A DNA stretch of 40,326 bases from the NCBI RefSeq assembly GCF_900112065.1, contig NZ_FOKE01000009.1, forward strand, positions 1 through 40,326. Reading direction: 5' to 3'. Below are positions 16,496 to 25,851 of this stretch, in pieces (positions within the stretch are counted from its first letter, which is position 1; each line of letters begins with the position of its first letter). Both the position numbers and the translations under genes were made by a program. Source of the DNA: Cohnella sp. OV330 (GTDB lineage: Bacteria > Bacillota > Bacilli > Paenibacillales > Paenibacillaceae). The notes beneath the pieces were generated by a model. The model made no database searches. It was not told the origin of the DNA and saw only the letters and a list, made by a program, of their open reading frames with translations.

Positions 16496-19264
16496 GTGAA
16501 TATAGCGGATATCGCGCTGTTTAAAGGGCTGTCCAACGTGGACCTGGCCAAGGTGCTCGGACGCTTGGAGCGGCGCACGCTGCAGGCGGACGAGACGCTG
16601 TTCCGCGCGGGCGACCCGGGGGACGGCATGTACGTCGTGCTGCGTGGCCAGATCGCGCTCTACGTAGAGACGGACGAAGGCGCGCGGCGGGCGCTGACGG
16701 TACTGCGCGAGGGAGACATGCTCGGCGAGATGGCGCTCCTGACCGGAGAGCCGCGCAGCGCGACCGCCGTAGCGGCCGCCGAGACGGAGCTCTTCGAGAT
16801 CGGCGAAGAGACGTTCCGGCAACTGATCGAGGAGCATGCCTTGTTGTCGGCCTATTTCATCCGCTTGCTGTCCGGCAGGCTGACGCAGACGAACGCGCGG
16901 CTGACGGAGACGCGCGAAGCGGAGACCGCCCGCATCCTGCAGCAGGCGGCATGCTGGCCAGCCGAAGTCGCGTCGGCGATGTTCGCGGCGGCGGCGCTGC
17001 CGTTTGCGGACAAGCCGCTGCTGGAGCGCGCAACGGGACTTGCATCCTTCGACGACGCGCTGGCGGCGGATGCGGAACTTCGCTCCATGATCCGACAGGA
17101 TCCGGACCGCGCCGCGCGCGTCTCCGTCATGCCGGCGGTTCGGGCCGTGCTGACGGAGCTATACGTCGAGCGGCGCGGTCATGGCGCTCGCGCGCAGTGG
17201 ACGCGCGAGGCCGCGATCTATTATGCGGAAGCGGGGGATACGGCCTCGGCTGCGGCGGTGCTGTCCGACGGCGGGGCATGGGCGGCGCTCATCGCGCTGC
17301 TTGAAGGCGGGCCGTCCGTTTCGGACGCGAACGGCGGCGCAGCATCGGAAACGAAGGCGGCCACAGTGCCGTCCCGCGACCAGATCGCAGCGGCGTTGGA
17401 GACCGCAGCCGAGTCGCCGCTAGATCGCGGCAATGCGGGTACGGCCTTGCACCGACGTTCCGAGGCTGCTCCGGCGCTGCCGCGGGACTTGCCGCTCGCG
17501 GACCTGCTGGCACGCTGTCCCGACGAGTTGCTGTTCGACCGTCCGGGGCTGTTCGCCGCTTATCTGGACGATTGCCTCGCGCGCGGCCGCGAAGAGGGGT
17601 ACGTCCGGTTCGAGGCCGCGCGCGAGACGGCGTCCGATCGCTTCAAGCCGGCGCAGACCGCGGCCCTGTACGCTTGGGGCGCTGAATGGTGCCGGCGGGC
17701 GGGCCGTTCGCACAAAGCGCTCGAATACATGCGGCTCGCCGAGTCCCTCCCCGGTACCGAGGCAGAGAACGCGGAGCGAGGCCTGCAGCTGGCCCGCGAA
17801 AAACTGAGGGACGAGCAGAACAAGCGGCTCGTCGAGCAGGCAGGCGCACTGCTCGGGCGGGGCCGCCTTCCGTTGCTTGCCGGCCTCGCGCTGGCGCTGT
17901 CCGGCTTGGTTTATTTCCACTTCGCCGATCCGTTCGCCGGGCTGACCCGGCAGGGCATGGACTTCATCGGCATCGGCATCGCCGCGGTCCTCATGTGGAT
18001 CGTGCGCGTCGTGCCGGACTATCTCGTTGCGTTATTCATGGCGATGCTGTGGGTGGTCGGCGGCGTCGTAGAGCCGTCGGTTGCGCTGTCGGGCTTCGCC
18101 TCGCCAAGCTGGCTCTACATGCTGTTCATATTAGCGCTAGGCGCGGCCATTACGAAGTCCGGCTTGCTGTACCGTTTCTCCCTGCTCGCGCTGAAGCTTT
18201 TTCCCGCCAGTTACCGCGGGCAGTTCTGGGGAATCGTCGCGAGCGGCGCGCTGCTGAATCCGCTCATCCCTTCTTCGTCGGCAAAGGTCGGGCTCGGCGT
18301 GCCGATCGCCCGCACGCTGTCCGAAGCGATGGGCTTCGCGGACCGCTCGCGAGGGATGGCGGGCCTGTCGCTCACGGCGATGGTGTTCTACGGCTTCACG
18401 GCCCCGTTCGTGCTGACCGGCTCTTACACCAACGTCATGGCGCTCGGGATGGCCGGCGGGACCGAGGGCGTGAGCTGGTTTCAATGGCTGATCTACGCCC
18501 TGCCGGCCTTCCTCGTCTTCGGCGGGGCGATGGCGGGCTTCATGGCCTGGACCTTCCGTCGGCGGGAGCCCGGACGACCCATCCGCAGAGAAGTGCTCGA
18601 CGATCAACTGAAGCTGATCGGGCGGTGGACCCGGAGCGAGCGGGTGACGGCGGCGGCTGCGCTTGGGTCGATTGCGCTCCTGATCCTGCAGCCGCTGCAC
18701 GGATTAGACTATGCCTGGGTCATGCTGCTCGGGTTTGCGGCGCTGGTCGTATTTGGCGTGCTCGACGGCGAGACGCTGAAGACGGGCATCGACTGGCCGT
18801 TCCTGCTGTTCATCGGCGTCGCCTTCAGCTTCGCCGAGGTCGCCGAGCGCGTCGGCGTCGTGGACGCGATGTCGAACGTGCTCGGCGCGCGGATGGCCGC
18901 TTTTTCGGGATCGCCCACGTTGTTTCTCGTCTCGGTCGTGCTGCTGTCGTTCGTCGTGACGCTCGTCGTCCGGGACGACGCGGCCGTCATCCTGCTCGTC
19001 GTGTCGACCGCCGGCTTGGCGGCGCAGGCGGGCATTCACCCTTGGGTGCTCGTGTTCGTCATCTTGCTGTCGACCGACCCGTTCTTTTTCGCCTATCAGT
19101 CTCCGACCTATCTGACCGGCTATTATAGCGCGGAAGGCCGATCGTTCACGCATCGCCAAGGTCAGTTGACCGCGATTGGCTACGGCCTCGCCGTGCTGCT
19201 GCTGACCGTCGCCTGCGTGCCCTATTGGAAATGGCTCGGGCTGATCGGCCATGGCGCCGGCTGA
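16496..19264 (+). CDS. Cyclic-nucleotide-binding domain fused to SLC13/DASS anion permease
   Basis: A 922-residue fusion. Residues about 5-125 form a cNMP-binding beta-barrel with a canonical phosphate-binding cassette (GEMALLTGEPRSAT, with Glu78 and Arg87). About 130-455 is a soluble, alanine-rich helical region. From about 458 to the end is a polytopic permease of the SLC13/DASS (Na+/dicarboxylate-sulfate) family, with PSSSAKVGLGVPIA and LTGSYTNVMALGMA segments. The protein likely imports an inorganic anion or dicarboxylate, with the cytoplasmic domain gating it. I chose GTG 16496, 7 nt after GAGG; the ATG two codons earlier sits directly on that site. The hairpin array lies just upstream. 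Substrate and ligand are not determinable. Confidence 0.85.
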   Translation: MNIADIALFKGLSNVDLAKVLGRLERRTLQADETLFRAGDPGDGMYVVLRGQIALYVETDEGARRALTVLREGDMLGEMALLTGEPRSATAVAAAETELFEIGEETFRQLIEEHALLSAYFIRLLSGRLTQTNARLTETREAETARILQQAACWPAEVASAMFAAAALPFADKPLLERATGLASFDDALAADAELRSMIRQDPDRAARVSVMPAVRAVLTELYVERRGHGARAQWTREAAIYYAEAGDTASAAAVLSDGGAWAALIALLEGGPSVSDANGGAASETKAATVPSRDQIAAALETAAESPLDRGNAGTALHRRSEAAPALPRDLPLADLLARCPDELLFDRPGLFAAYLDDCLARGREEGYVRFEAARETASDRFKPAQTAALYAWGAEWCRRAGRSHKALEYMRLAESLPGTEAENAERGLQLAREKLRDEQNKRLVEQAGALLGRGRLPLLAGLALALSGLVYFHFADPFAGLTRQGMDFIGIGIAAVLMWIVRVVPDYLVALFMAMLWVVGGVVEPSVALSGFASPSWLYMLFILALGAAITKSGLLYRFSLLALKLFPASYRGQFWGIVASGALLNPLIPSSSAKVGLGVPIARTLSEAMGFADRSRGMAGLSLTAMVFYGFTAPFVLTGSYTNVMALGMAGGTEGVSWFQWLIYALPAFLVFGGAMAGFMAWTFRRREPGRPIRREVLDDQLKLIGRWTRSERVTAAAALGSIALLILQPLHGLDYAWVMLLGFAALVVFGVLDGETLKTGIDWPFLLFIGVAFSFAEVAERVGVVDAMSNVLGARMAAFSGSPTLFLVSVVLLSFVVTLVVRDDAAVILLVVSTAGLAAQAGIHPWVLVFVILLSTDPFFFAYQSPTYLTGYYSAEGRSFTHRQGQLTAIGYGLAVLLLTVACVPYWKWLGLIGHGAG

Positions 19265-19336
19265 CCGGACGGCTCGGATCGCATCGCGAAGCGCCGTTCC
19301 TGAACTTGGTCGTAGGTTGGCGTCGCTTGCCGGCAT

Positions 19337-19342
19337 TATAAT
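19337..19342 (+). promoter_or_regulatory. Candidate -10 element for the hydrolase gene
   Basis: A perfect TATAAT lies 43 bp upstream of the start codon. No good -35 is present at 17 bp, so this is tentative. Confidence 0.35.
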
Positions 19343-19384
19343 AGATTCATCGACACAGATAGATGAGAGAAGGGGCTGATAGGC

Positions 19385-21697
19385 ATGAGCGACAGAGAGA
19401 CCGGCATATCGCCGCCGCGTCGCGCCTACAGCCTACTGCCGGGCGAATGGCGGATCAGCCGCGGCCTCGCAGGCGACCAAGGGCCGTGGCGCGGCGCGAT
19501 CCTGGGGCTGTGGGTCGCGGGCGGAGCCGCTGCGGGCACGGGCATGCTGGGAGCGCCGACGGGCTTCGGTACGCCGGTCGATCTCGTGTCTGCGGTCTCC
19601 GCGCATACGGCGGCCTTCGCTTTTCTCTCGCTGCTCATCGCCTGGGCGCTGACGTTCGTGCCGCGGCTGTCCGGTCCGTTCGCGACGATCGGCGGGCTGC
19701 TGTACACGGGCACGCTCGTCTTTTTTTTGCTGTTATTCAGCGATATGGGCGTTGCCCTGTCGCTTCTTTTGGCATGCGCCTATACGCTAGCGGCGGCGGC
19801 GACGGGCTGGCTTCTCGGCGCAGCGCTCGCGAGGGAGACGAGCATGCGGCGGCGGACCGGCTCCATCCTTGCGTTGGCGCTGCTGTGCGGCGCGGGCGCC
19901 GGGATCGCGGATCCTTCGATTTTCCGCATGAACGGGCTGCGCCACGCTTCGATGGACGACGCCGATTCGGCAGCCGACGCGGGCGGAGGGAGCGCGGGAG
20001 GAGCGGTCGGCGCCTTCCGGCCCCTGACGACCGGCGATCCGTCGCTGCCCGGCAGCTACGCATACGACGCCTTCACTTACGGGAGCGGGACCGACCGCCG
20101 TCCCGCGTTCGGCAAGGAGGCGCGGCTGATCTCGGCGCCTGCGGACGCTTCCGCCTATTTGAAGAGCTGGCCGCTGCTTCGAAATTGGTACTGGGGATTC
20201 GGGCCGAAGGAACTTCCGTTGAACGGGACCGTGTGGATGCCGCGGGGAGACGGCGCATTTCCGCTCGTGCTCATCGTACACGGCAATCACGCCATGGAGG
20301 ATTATTCGGACGGAGGCTACGCCTACCTGGGCGAGCAGCTCGCAAGCCGCGGCTTCATCGTCGTGTCGGCCGACGAGAACTTCCTGAATTACTCCGTCTG
20401 GTCGGGCATTCCCGACCAGGATATGAAGCTGAGGGCCTGGGTGCTGCTTCGGCATATCGGCCAACTGCGCGATTTTAACGAAGATCAGGCCTCTCCGCTC
20501 TACGGGAAGGTAGATTTGCAAAAAATCTCCCTCGTCGGCCACTCGCGAGGCGGCCAGGCGGTCGCTATGGCGGCGGACCGCGATGCGTGGTTCGCGGACG
20601 ACGCGTCCTTGCCCCCGGCGAAGGACTATCGGATCGTGTCGGTAGCCGCGATCGCGCCGACCGACACCGTCGTGGACGGCAAGCAGGCACGACTGAGCGG
20701 CATCTCTTACTTGACGCTGCAGGGCGCGTCCGATGCCGATATCAACGATTTTTTCGGCGACCGGCAGTATTCGCGCACGACGTTTCCGGCGGGCGGGATC
20801 GGGCAAGCCGGTTCGGCGTTTAAGGCGTCCCTCTACATAGAGGGCGCCAACCACGGGCAATTTAACGAGAGCTGGGGCCGGCGCGACAGCTCGCTCCCGG
20901 CGGGACTTTTCCTCCGAAAGCCCGCACTCCCGGAAGAGGCGCAGCGGCAAATTGCCAAGGGTTACTTGACCGCCTTCATGGAGGCGACGCTCGGGGGAGA
21001 CGACGCGTACGAGCCGCTTTTCGAGGATTACCGCTCTGCGAGCGCCTATCTCCCGGCCACGCGGTACGTCAGCCGGTACGAGAGCGGCTCCTTCGTCGCT
21101 TTGACCCGGTTCGACGACGAGAATGCCGTCCCCGAGACACCTGGCGCAGGCATAGCCGGGACTTCGTCCGCCGGCGTGACCGCAGAGGTCGCCGAGGCGC
21201 TCGACAGGCAACGGCACGGCAAGGGCACGCACGGGCTCTCGCTGCAGTGGGCGACCGACGGCAAATATACGATGACCTGGGCAAACGTTTTGGCGACCGG
21301 CGCATCCGCAAACGATGAGGCCGCGCTCTCCTTCGCGATGGCGGATCTATCGAGGGATCTGGCGGGGCAAGAGGGGGCGTCCGGCGCTTCGGACATTCGA
21401 ATCGGCCTTACGGACGCGAATGGGACGTACGCAGAGCTGTCGCTCGCGGACTATGCGTCGCCGCAGCCGCTTTTCCGCGCCTCGATCACGCGTTTGGGTC
21501 CGCTCGAGCCTCTTGTCGACGAAGGCAAATACCTGGAGCCGTACGAGCCGGTGTTCCAAACCTACCGATTGCCGCTCGGCGCTTGGACGGAAGAGAATCC
21601 TTCATTTACGCCGGACGGCATCAGCGGCATTTCATTTGTGCTGGATGGCGAACCGGGGAAAGTGATGCTGGACGATATCGGGATCGATCCTGCATGA
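19385..21697 (+). CDS. Membrane-anchored alpha/beta hydrolase
   Basis: A 770-residue protein. The first 190 residues hold about five hydrophobic segments (for example the stretches at about 38-56, 72-92 and 97-120), followed by a large alpha/beta-hydrolase domain. The oxyanion region is LVLIVHGNH, the nucleophile elbow GHSRGGQ (Ser387), and the likely catalytic His is in GANHGQFNESW (His490); the acid is probably the Asp in PTDTVVDG. The C-terminal part (about 560-770) is a beta-rich region of unknown kind ending VMLDDIGIDPA. The start ATG follows AAGGGG by 9 nt. It is probably an esterase or lipase-like enzyme working outside or at the membrane, but its substrate is unknown. Confidence 0.8.
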   Translation: MSDRETGISPPRRAYSLLPGEWRISRGLAGDQGPWRGAILGLWVAGGAAAGTGMLGAPTGFGTPVDLVSAVSAHTAAFAFLSLLIAWALTFVPRLSGPFATIGGLLYTGTLVFFLLLFSDMGVALSLLLACAYTLAAAATGWLLGAALARETSMRRRTGSILALALLCGAGAGIADPSIFRMNGLRHASMDDADSAADAGGGSAGGAVGAFRPLTTGDPSLPGSYAYDAFTYGSGTDRRPAFGKEARLISAPADASAYLKSWPLLRNWYWGFGPKELPLNGTVWMPRGDGAFPLVLIVHGNHAMEDYSDGGYAYLGEQLASRGFIVVSADENFLNYSVWSGIPDQDMKLRAWVLLRHIGQLRDFNEDQASPLYGKVDLQKISLVGHSRGGQAVAMAADRDAWFADDASLPPAKDYRIVSVAAIAPTDTVVDGKQARLSGISYLTLQGASDADINDFFGDRQYSRTTFPAGGIGQAGSAFKASLYIEGANHGQFNESWGRRDSSLPAGLFLRKPALPEEAQRQIAKGYLTAFMEATLGGDDAYEPLFEDYRSASAYLPATRYVSRYESGSFVALTRFDDENAVPETPGAGIAGTSSAGVTAEVAEALDRQRHGKGTHGLSLQWATDGKYTMTWANVLATGASANDEAALSFAMADLSRDLAGQEGASGASDIRIGLTDANGTYAELSLADYASPQPLFRASITRLGPLEPLVDEGKYLEPYEPVFQTYRLPLGAWTEENPSFTPDGISGISFVLDGEPGKVMLDDIGIDPA

Positions 21698-21703
21698 TCC
21701 TGG

Positions 21704-21725
21704 CATGCGAACTGTAATTCGCATG
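21704..21725. promoter_or_regulatory. Upstream dyad of the nitroreductase promoter
   Basis: CATGCGAA and TTCGCATG form perfect 8-bp arms around 6 bp, ending directly against the -35 hexamer. Confidence 0.5.
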
Positions 21726-21755
21726 TTGACAGTTAAAGCGGGGCGGCCGTATACT
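21726..21755 (+). promoter_or_regulatory. Nitroreductase promoter
   Basis: Perfect TTGACA at 21726-21731, an 18-bp spacer and TATACT at 21750-21755. It is flanked and overlapped by two dyads. Confidence 0.7.
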
Positions 21756-21774
21756 GTGTTTGAAAGAACACAGT
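21753..21774. promoter_or_regulatory. Operator-like dyad over the -10 and start site
   Basis: ACTGTGTT and AACACAGT form perfect 8-bp arms around 6 bp. The position over the -10 and transcription start is typical for a repressor such as a redox- or electrophile-sensing MarR/HxlR protein, but no such regulator is encoded nearby. Confidence 0.6.
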
Positions 21775-21863
21775 TGTGAGCTGTCCCGATACCGGTTAAG
21801 CCGGCTTGCGACGTTAACTGTGATCAAACCAGACATAGATCATAATATGTGGAGGGAATTTTT

Positions 21864-22514
21864 ATGAGCGAAACTATCGCAAGCGCAACCGAATATGCAA
21901 GCGTCGTCCGCGATCGCCATTCCGTACGACAATACGATCCGAACGCGAAGATCTCCGAGTCCGAGCTGAAGGAGATTTTGGCGGAGGCCTCCCTGGCGCC
22001 TTCGAGCAGCAATACGCAGTCCTGGCGTTTCCTCGTTTTCCACGACAAGGAGCTTCAAAAAAAGCTGCTGCCGATCGCGAACAACCAGCAGCAGATCGTC
22101 GATTCGTCCGCGGTCGTCGCGGTGCTCGCGGATCGCGAAGGCTTCAAGCGTCTCGGACAAATCAACGACATCGCGGTGGAGAAGGGCGTCATGGCCCGCG
22201 AATTCGCCGACCAGTACACGGAGCGCAGCCTCGCGATGTACGGCAGCCTGAGCAAGGAAAAGCAAACGCAGATCGCGCTTGTGGACGGCGGACTCGTCAG
22301 CATGCAGATCATGCTGTCGGCCAAAGCGCGCGGCTACGACACGGTGCCGATGGGCGGCTTTAACGCCGTTCGGCTCGTTGAAGAATTCGGCATCCCCGAA
22401 ACCATCGTGCCCGTCATGCTGATCGCGATCGGCAAGGCGGCGGCTCCGGGCAGAGCGACGGCGCGCCTGCCGCTTGACGAGATCACGTTCTGGAACGGCC
22501 AGGGCCTGAACTGA
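21864..22514 (+). CDS. Nitroreductase family protein
   Basis: A 216-residue FMN-dependent oxidoreductase of the nitroreductase family. It has the N-terminal RHSVRQYDPNAKIS motif for FMN phosphate binding, APSSSNTQSWRF, and a C-terminal PMGGFNAVRLVEEFGIP segment followed by VPVMLIAIGKAA. These are features of B. subtilis YodC/YdgI-type enzymes, which reduce quinones or nitro compounds with NAD(P)H. The start is ATG 21864, 8 nt after GGAGGG; an ATG at 21849 lies before that site. It is a single-gene unit with a strong promoter, two dyads and a terminator, suggesting tight induction by an oxidant or electrophile. Confidence 0.9.
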   Translation: MSETIASATEYASVVRDRHSVRQYDPNAKISESELKEILAEASLAPSSSNTQSWRFLVFHDKELQKKLLPIANNQQQIVDSSAVVAVLADREGFKRLGQINDIAVEKGVMAREFADQYTERSLAMYGSLSKEKQTQIALVDGGLVSMQIMLSAKARGYDTVPMGGFNAVRLVEEFGIPETIVPVMLIAIGKAAAPGRATARLPLDEITFWNGQGLN

Positions 22515-22536
22515 AATTTAGTCTAGCACTCATAAG

Positions 22537-22569
22537 GACGAAGCGGCTCGCGCGCCGCTTCGTCTTTTT
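22537..22569 (+). terminator. Terminator after the first nitroreductase gene
   Basis: GACGAAGCGGC (22537-22547) pairs perfectly with GCCGCTTCGTC (22554-22564), followed by five T residues. Confidence 0.92.
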
Positions 22570-22728
22570 GCGTGCGTGAAATTCCGGTTAAGCGGCTGTT
22601 AAGCGCTATGATGCAAAATAGAGAAGGAAATCGCGACGCCTGGAAGGAAGTCGGCGCGGGGAGAAGTATCGATAAAGGGCTACCTATAATAGTCGATCGG
22701 ATTTACAATAGAGTATAAAACGACAAAG

Positions 22729-25700
22729 TTGTTAAACAACGGATTAAATTCGACGGCGGGCGCGGTGAAGAACGTGGGAGTGAGGGGCATCAAGAATATA
22801 GCGGGCGGACTCGACCGGTTCCTCATCGGCCTCGCGATCGCCGTCATTCTCCTGGGCGCGGCGATGTTCGCGATGAATCACTCCGTCCGGGGAGGTCCTC
22901 AGGCAAAGCAGGGTACGCTCGATCTGTCCGCTTGGGACTTCCGATCCGACGGGACGGTCAGGTTGGACGGGGAGTGGGCGTTCTATCCGGATCAATTGCT
23001 GACGCCCGCCGACTTCGCGAACGGCAGGCAGCCTGCGGGCAAGCGCTATATCCGGGTCCCGGGCGTCTGGAACGGAGAGGACATGAAGGGGTACGGGTAT
23101 GCGACCTATCGCCTGTCGATCCGCATTCGGCCGACCGATCAGACGCTGGCCATCCACAAGCAGGTCATCCGGTTCGCGGACAGGATGTACTTGGACGGCA
23201 AAGCGCTGGCGTCCTCCGGTTCGCCGGGCGTCTCCCGCGGGAGCTACGAGCCGGGCAACTTCCCTTACACCGTCTCGTTCGTCGAGCAGGGCAATACGAT
23301 CGATCTGCTGATCCAGGTCGCGAACTACGACTATCCGACCGGCGGCATCGCGCTGCCCCTGCGGCTCGGACTGTCCGACGACGTTCAGATGTCCCGGGCG
23401 GCGCAGACGATGTTCGAGTGGGCGGGCGCGATCATTTTTCTCCTGTTCGGCATCTTTTCGCTCTTGCTGTATTTCTTTTTTCAACGGCGTCTGCCGTTCC
23501 TGTCGTTCGGCTTGTTCTTCCTGTGCTTCGCCGTGCTGATCGTCATGAACGGACAGCGCATGCTGTTCCAGCTGCTGTCCGGCATGCCCTTCGAGGTCAT
23601 GTGGAAAATCAAGGACCTGTCCATCCTGCTCGCGATTCCGTTTCTTAACGTGTACACGGCGTATGCCTACGCGACGGGATTTGCCCGGCGTCTGCTGCTC
23701 TATCCCGCGGGCGCGATCGGGCTGCTCTGCCTCGCCATCGTATGGGTGCCGTACCGCATATACGCGCCTGCGCTGGATGGGATCATGCTGGCGTTCATGC
23801 TGCTGCTCATGGCGCTTGTGCTGTTCGTGCTCGGGCAGTACCGCAAGTCGGCGGCGAGCTCGAAGCGGGAGATCAAGATGTACCTGATGGCGCTGGTGTC
23901 TCTGCTGATGCTCCTGATCAGCGCCGCCTTCTTGAACCAGGGCGACGGCACGTTTCTGCCGTCCATTCTTTCCGACGTGCTGGGGCTCTCTTTCGTCATC
24001 TTTATCGTGGCGATGCTCGCGCAAAATTATTTCTCGACCTACCAGTCGATGGCCAAGCTCACGGCGGAGCTGCAGGCGGCCAACCAGCTGAAGGACGAAT
24101 TCCTGCTGCGGACGTCCTATGAGCTGAACACGCCGCTGCAAGGGATCATGAACCTGTCCCAGTCGCTCCTCGACAGCTCCGCGCAGCTGCCGAAGGACAG
24201 GCGCGTCGGCAGCCGGGACAAGCTCCAGATCATCCGCAATACCGCCTACCGGATGTCCAACCTGGTCAACGACATCATCGATCTCACCCGGATTAAGGAC
24301 GGCCATCTTGAAGTCGCGCTTAAGCCGGTGGATCTGGTCGCCTGCGTGGCGATCGCCTTCGAGGTGAACGGGTTCCTGGCGCGCGAGAAGTCCGTGCGGC
24401 TCGAGCATCGCCTGGATCCGGAGAGCCGCTACGCGACGGCGGACGAGAACCGGCTCATGCAAGTGCTGTCCAATCTGCTCGACTACAGCATGAAGTTCGA
24501 CGACCTGACGGCGATCCTGGTGAGCGGCCACAGGCGGGACGATATGTCCGTGCTTCAGATCGAAGCGATCGTCTGGGGCGCCGGAATCACGGCGGATTCG
24601 AAGTCCCGTCAGCCGGGCTTCTACGGCGCCAACCTGGCCGCGGCGATCGAGCTCACGCGGCTGATGGGCGGCGAGATGCGCCTGCTGCCGGGCGAACAAC
24701 AGCGCGGCAGCGTCATCTTCGAGCTCGTCCTGCCGATGGCCAAGCCGCCGAACCCCGACCGGGACGGCGTCATCTTGCGGGAGATCGGGGAGCGGACGCA
24801 GTCCGGACCGACCTCGCAAGGGCCGGCCGGCGGCGTCTATACGGTGCTCGTCGTCGAGGAGGAGCCGCTTCACCTGGAGCTGATGGTGAATCTGCTCATC
24901 AGCGAGGGCTACCGGGTACTGACCGCCCGGTCGGGCGAAGAGGCCATGGAGCGGCTCGAAGGCAGCGCCCGGCCAGACATCGTGCTGCTTGACGTGCTGC
25001 TGCACGGGGGCGGCAGCTACGAGATCAGCCGCAAGATCCGCCGGCAGTACACGCCGATCGAGCTCCCGCTGCTGTTCGTCGCGGCGCGGACGACGCCGGC
25101 GGACGTCGAGGCCGGGCTGGCTGCCGGCGGCAACGACTTCATAGCCAAGCCGCTCGACGCTTCGGAGGTTCGGGTGCGCATCCGCACCCAGCTGGCCATG
25201 AAGCGGCTCGCGAAGGAAGCGACCGCGAGCGAGATGGCGTTTCTCCAATCGCAGATCAAGCCGCACTTCCTTTACAACGCGCTCGGCACGATCATGTCGC
25301 TCTGTTATACGGACGGCCCGCGCGCGGGCGAGCTGCTGGCGGTGCTCAGCAAGTATTTGCGGATTATTTTCCACGAGGACCATAAGGAAGAAAGCGTCCT
25401 GCTATATAAGGAAATCGAGCTGGTTCGCGCCTACGTGGACATCGAGAAGGAACGATTCGGCAATCGCCTCGAGGTCGAGATGGACGTGGACGAGCGTCTC
25501 ATGTCCTTCAAGGTCATGCCGCTGACGATCCAGCCCCTCGTCGAGAATGCGATCCGTCACGGCGTCGCCAAAAAGCTGAACGGCGGACGGGTGCTGCTGT
25601 CGGTGCAGCGGCGCGGCGCGGAGGTGGAGATCGTCGTCGAAGACAACGGCGTCGGCATGGCCGAGCGCCAGGTGCGCGACCTGATGGATACCGCAGGGAG

Positions 25701-25833
25701 CGCTTCGGACGGCGTCGGCTTCGCCAACATCGCCAAGCGCCTCGCCCATCTCAACGGCAGCCGGCCGCTCATCGAGAGCGCGCCGGACGTCGGGACGCGA
25801 ATAACCATCAGACTGCCGATCAAGGACGACTAG
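22729..25833 (+). CDS. Multi-module 7TM sensor kinase with degenerate kinase, receiver and LytS-type kinase
   Basis: About 1034 residues. In order: N-terminal membrane segment (about 29-48), an extracellular jelly-roll sensor (about 65-220), seven membrane helices (about 225-440), a HisKA/HATPase module (about 445-670), a receiver domain (about 700-825, phospho-Asp755), and a LytS-type His_kinase/HATPase module (about 835-1034; His846 in KPHFLYN, Asn940 in VENAIRHG, VEDNGVGM). The first kinase is degenerate: the phospho-acceptor His is Tyr464 (SYELNTPL) and the ATP-site motifs are eroded (VWGAGI for DxGxGI). So only the C-terminal kinase is likely active. The start is uncertain: TTG 22729 lacks a ribosome binding site, and GTG 22765 or nearby are alternatives. 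Its partner regulator follows 18 bp later. Confidence 0.85.
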   Translation: MLNNGLNSTAGAVKNVGVRGIKNIAGGLDRFLIGLAIAVILLGAAMFAMNHSVRGGPQAKQGTLDLSAWDFRSDGTVRLDGEWAFYPDQLLTPADFANGRQPAGKRYIRVPGVWNGEDMKGYGYATYRLSIRIRPTDQTLAIHKQVIRFADRMYLDGKALASSGSPGVSRGSYEPGNFPYTVSFVEQGNTIDLLIQVANYDYPTGGIALPLRLGLSDDVQMSRAAQTMFEWAGAIIFLLFGIFSLLLYFFFQRRLPFLSFGLFFLCFAVLIVMNGQRMLFQLLSGMPFEVMWKIKDLSILLAIPFLNVYTAYAYATGFARRLLLYPAGAIGLLCLAIVWVPYRIYAPALDGIMLAFMLLLMALVLFVLGQYRKSAASSKREIKMYLMALVSLLMLLISAAFLNQGDGTFLPSILSDVLGLSFVIFIVAMLAQNYFSTYQSMAKLTAELQAANQLKDEFLLRTSYELNTPLQGIMNLSQSLLDSSAQLPKDRRVGSRDKLQIIRNTAYRMSNLVNDIIDLTRIKDGHLEVALKPVDLVACVAIAFEVNGFLAREKSVRLEHRLDPESRYATADENRLMQVLSNLLDYSMKFDDLTAILVSGHRRDDMSVLQIEAIVWGAGITADSKSRQPGFYGANLAAAIELTRLMGGEMRLLPGEQQRGSVIFELVLPMAKPPNPDRDGVILREIGERTQSGPTSQGPAGGVYTVLVVEEEPLHLELMVNLLISEGYRVLTARSGEEAMERLEGSARPDIVLLDVLLHGGGSYEISRKIRRQYTPIELPLLFVAARTTPADVEAGLAAGGNDFIAKPLDASEVRVRIRTQLAMKRLAKEATASEMAFLQSQIKPHFLYNALGTIMSLCYTDGPRAGELLAVLSKYLRIIFHEDHKEESVLLYKEIELVRAYVDIEKERFGNRLEVEMDVDERLMSFKVMPLTIQPLVENAIRHGVAKKLNGGRVLLSVQRRGAEVEIVVEDNGVGMAERQVRDLMDTAGSASDGVGFANIAKRLAHLNGSRPLIESAPDVGTRITIRLPIKDD

Positions 25834-25851
25834 CGAGAGGAGGTATCATCT

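Noticed and set aside
22744..25383. 879-codon minus-strand frame opposite the large kinase
   Set aside because: Composition rich in Arg, Gln, His and Asp, without domains; a codon-bias shadow.
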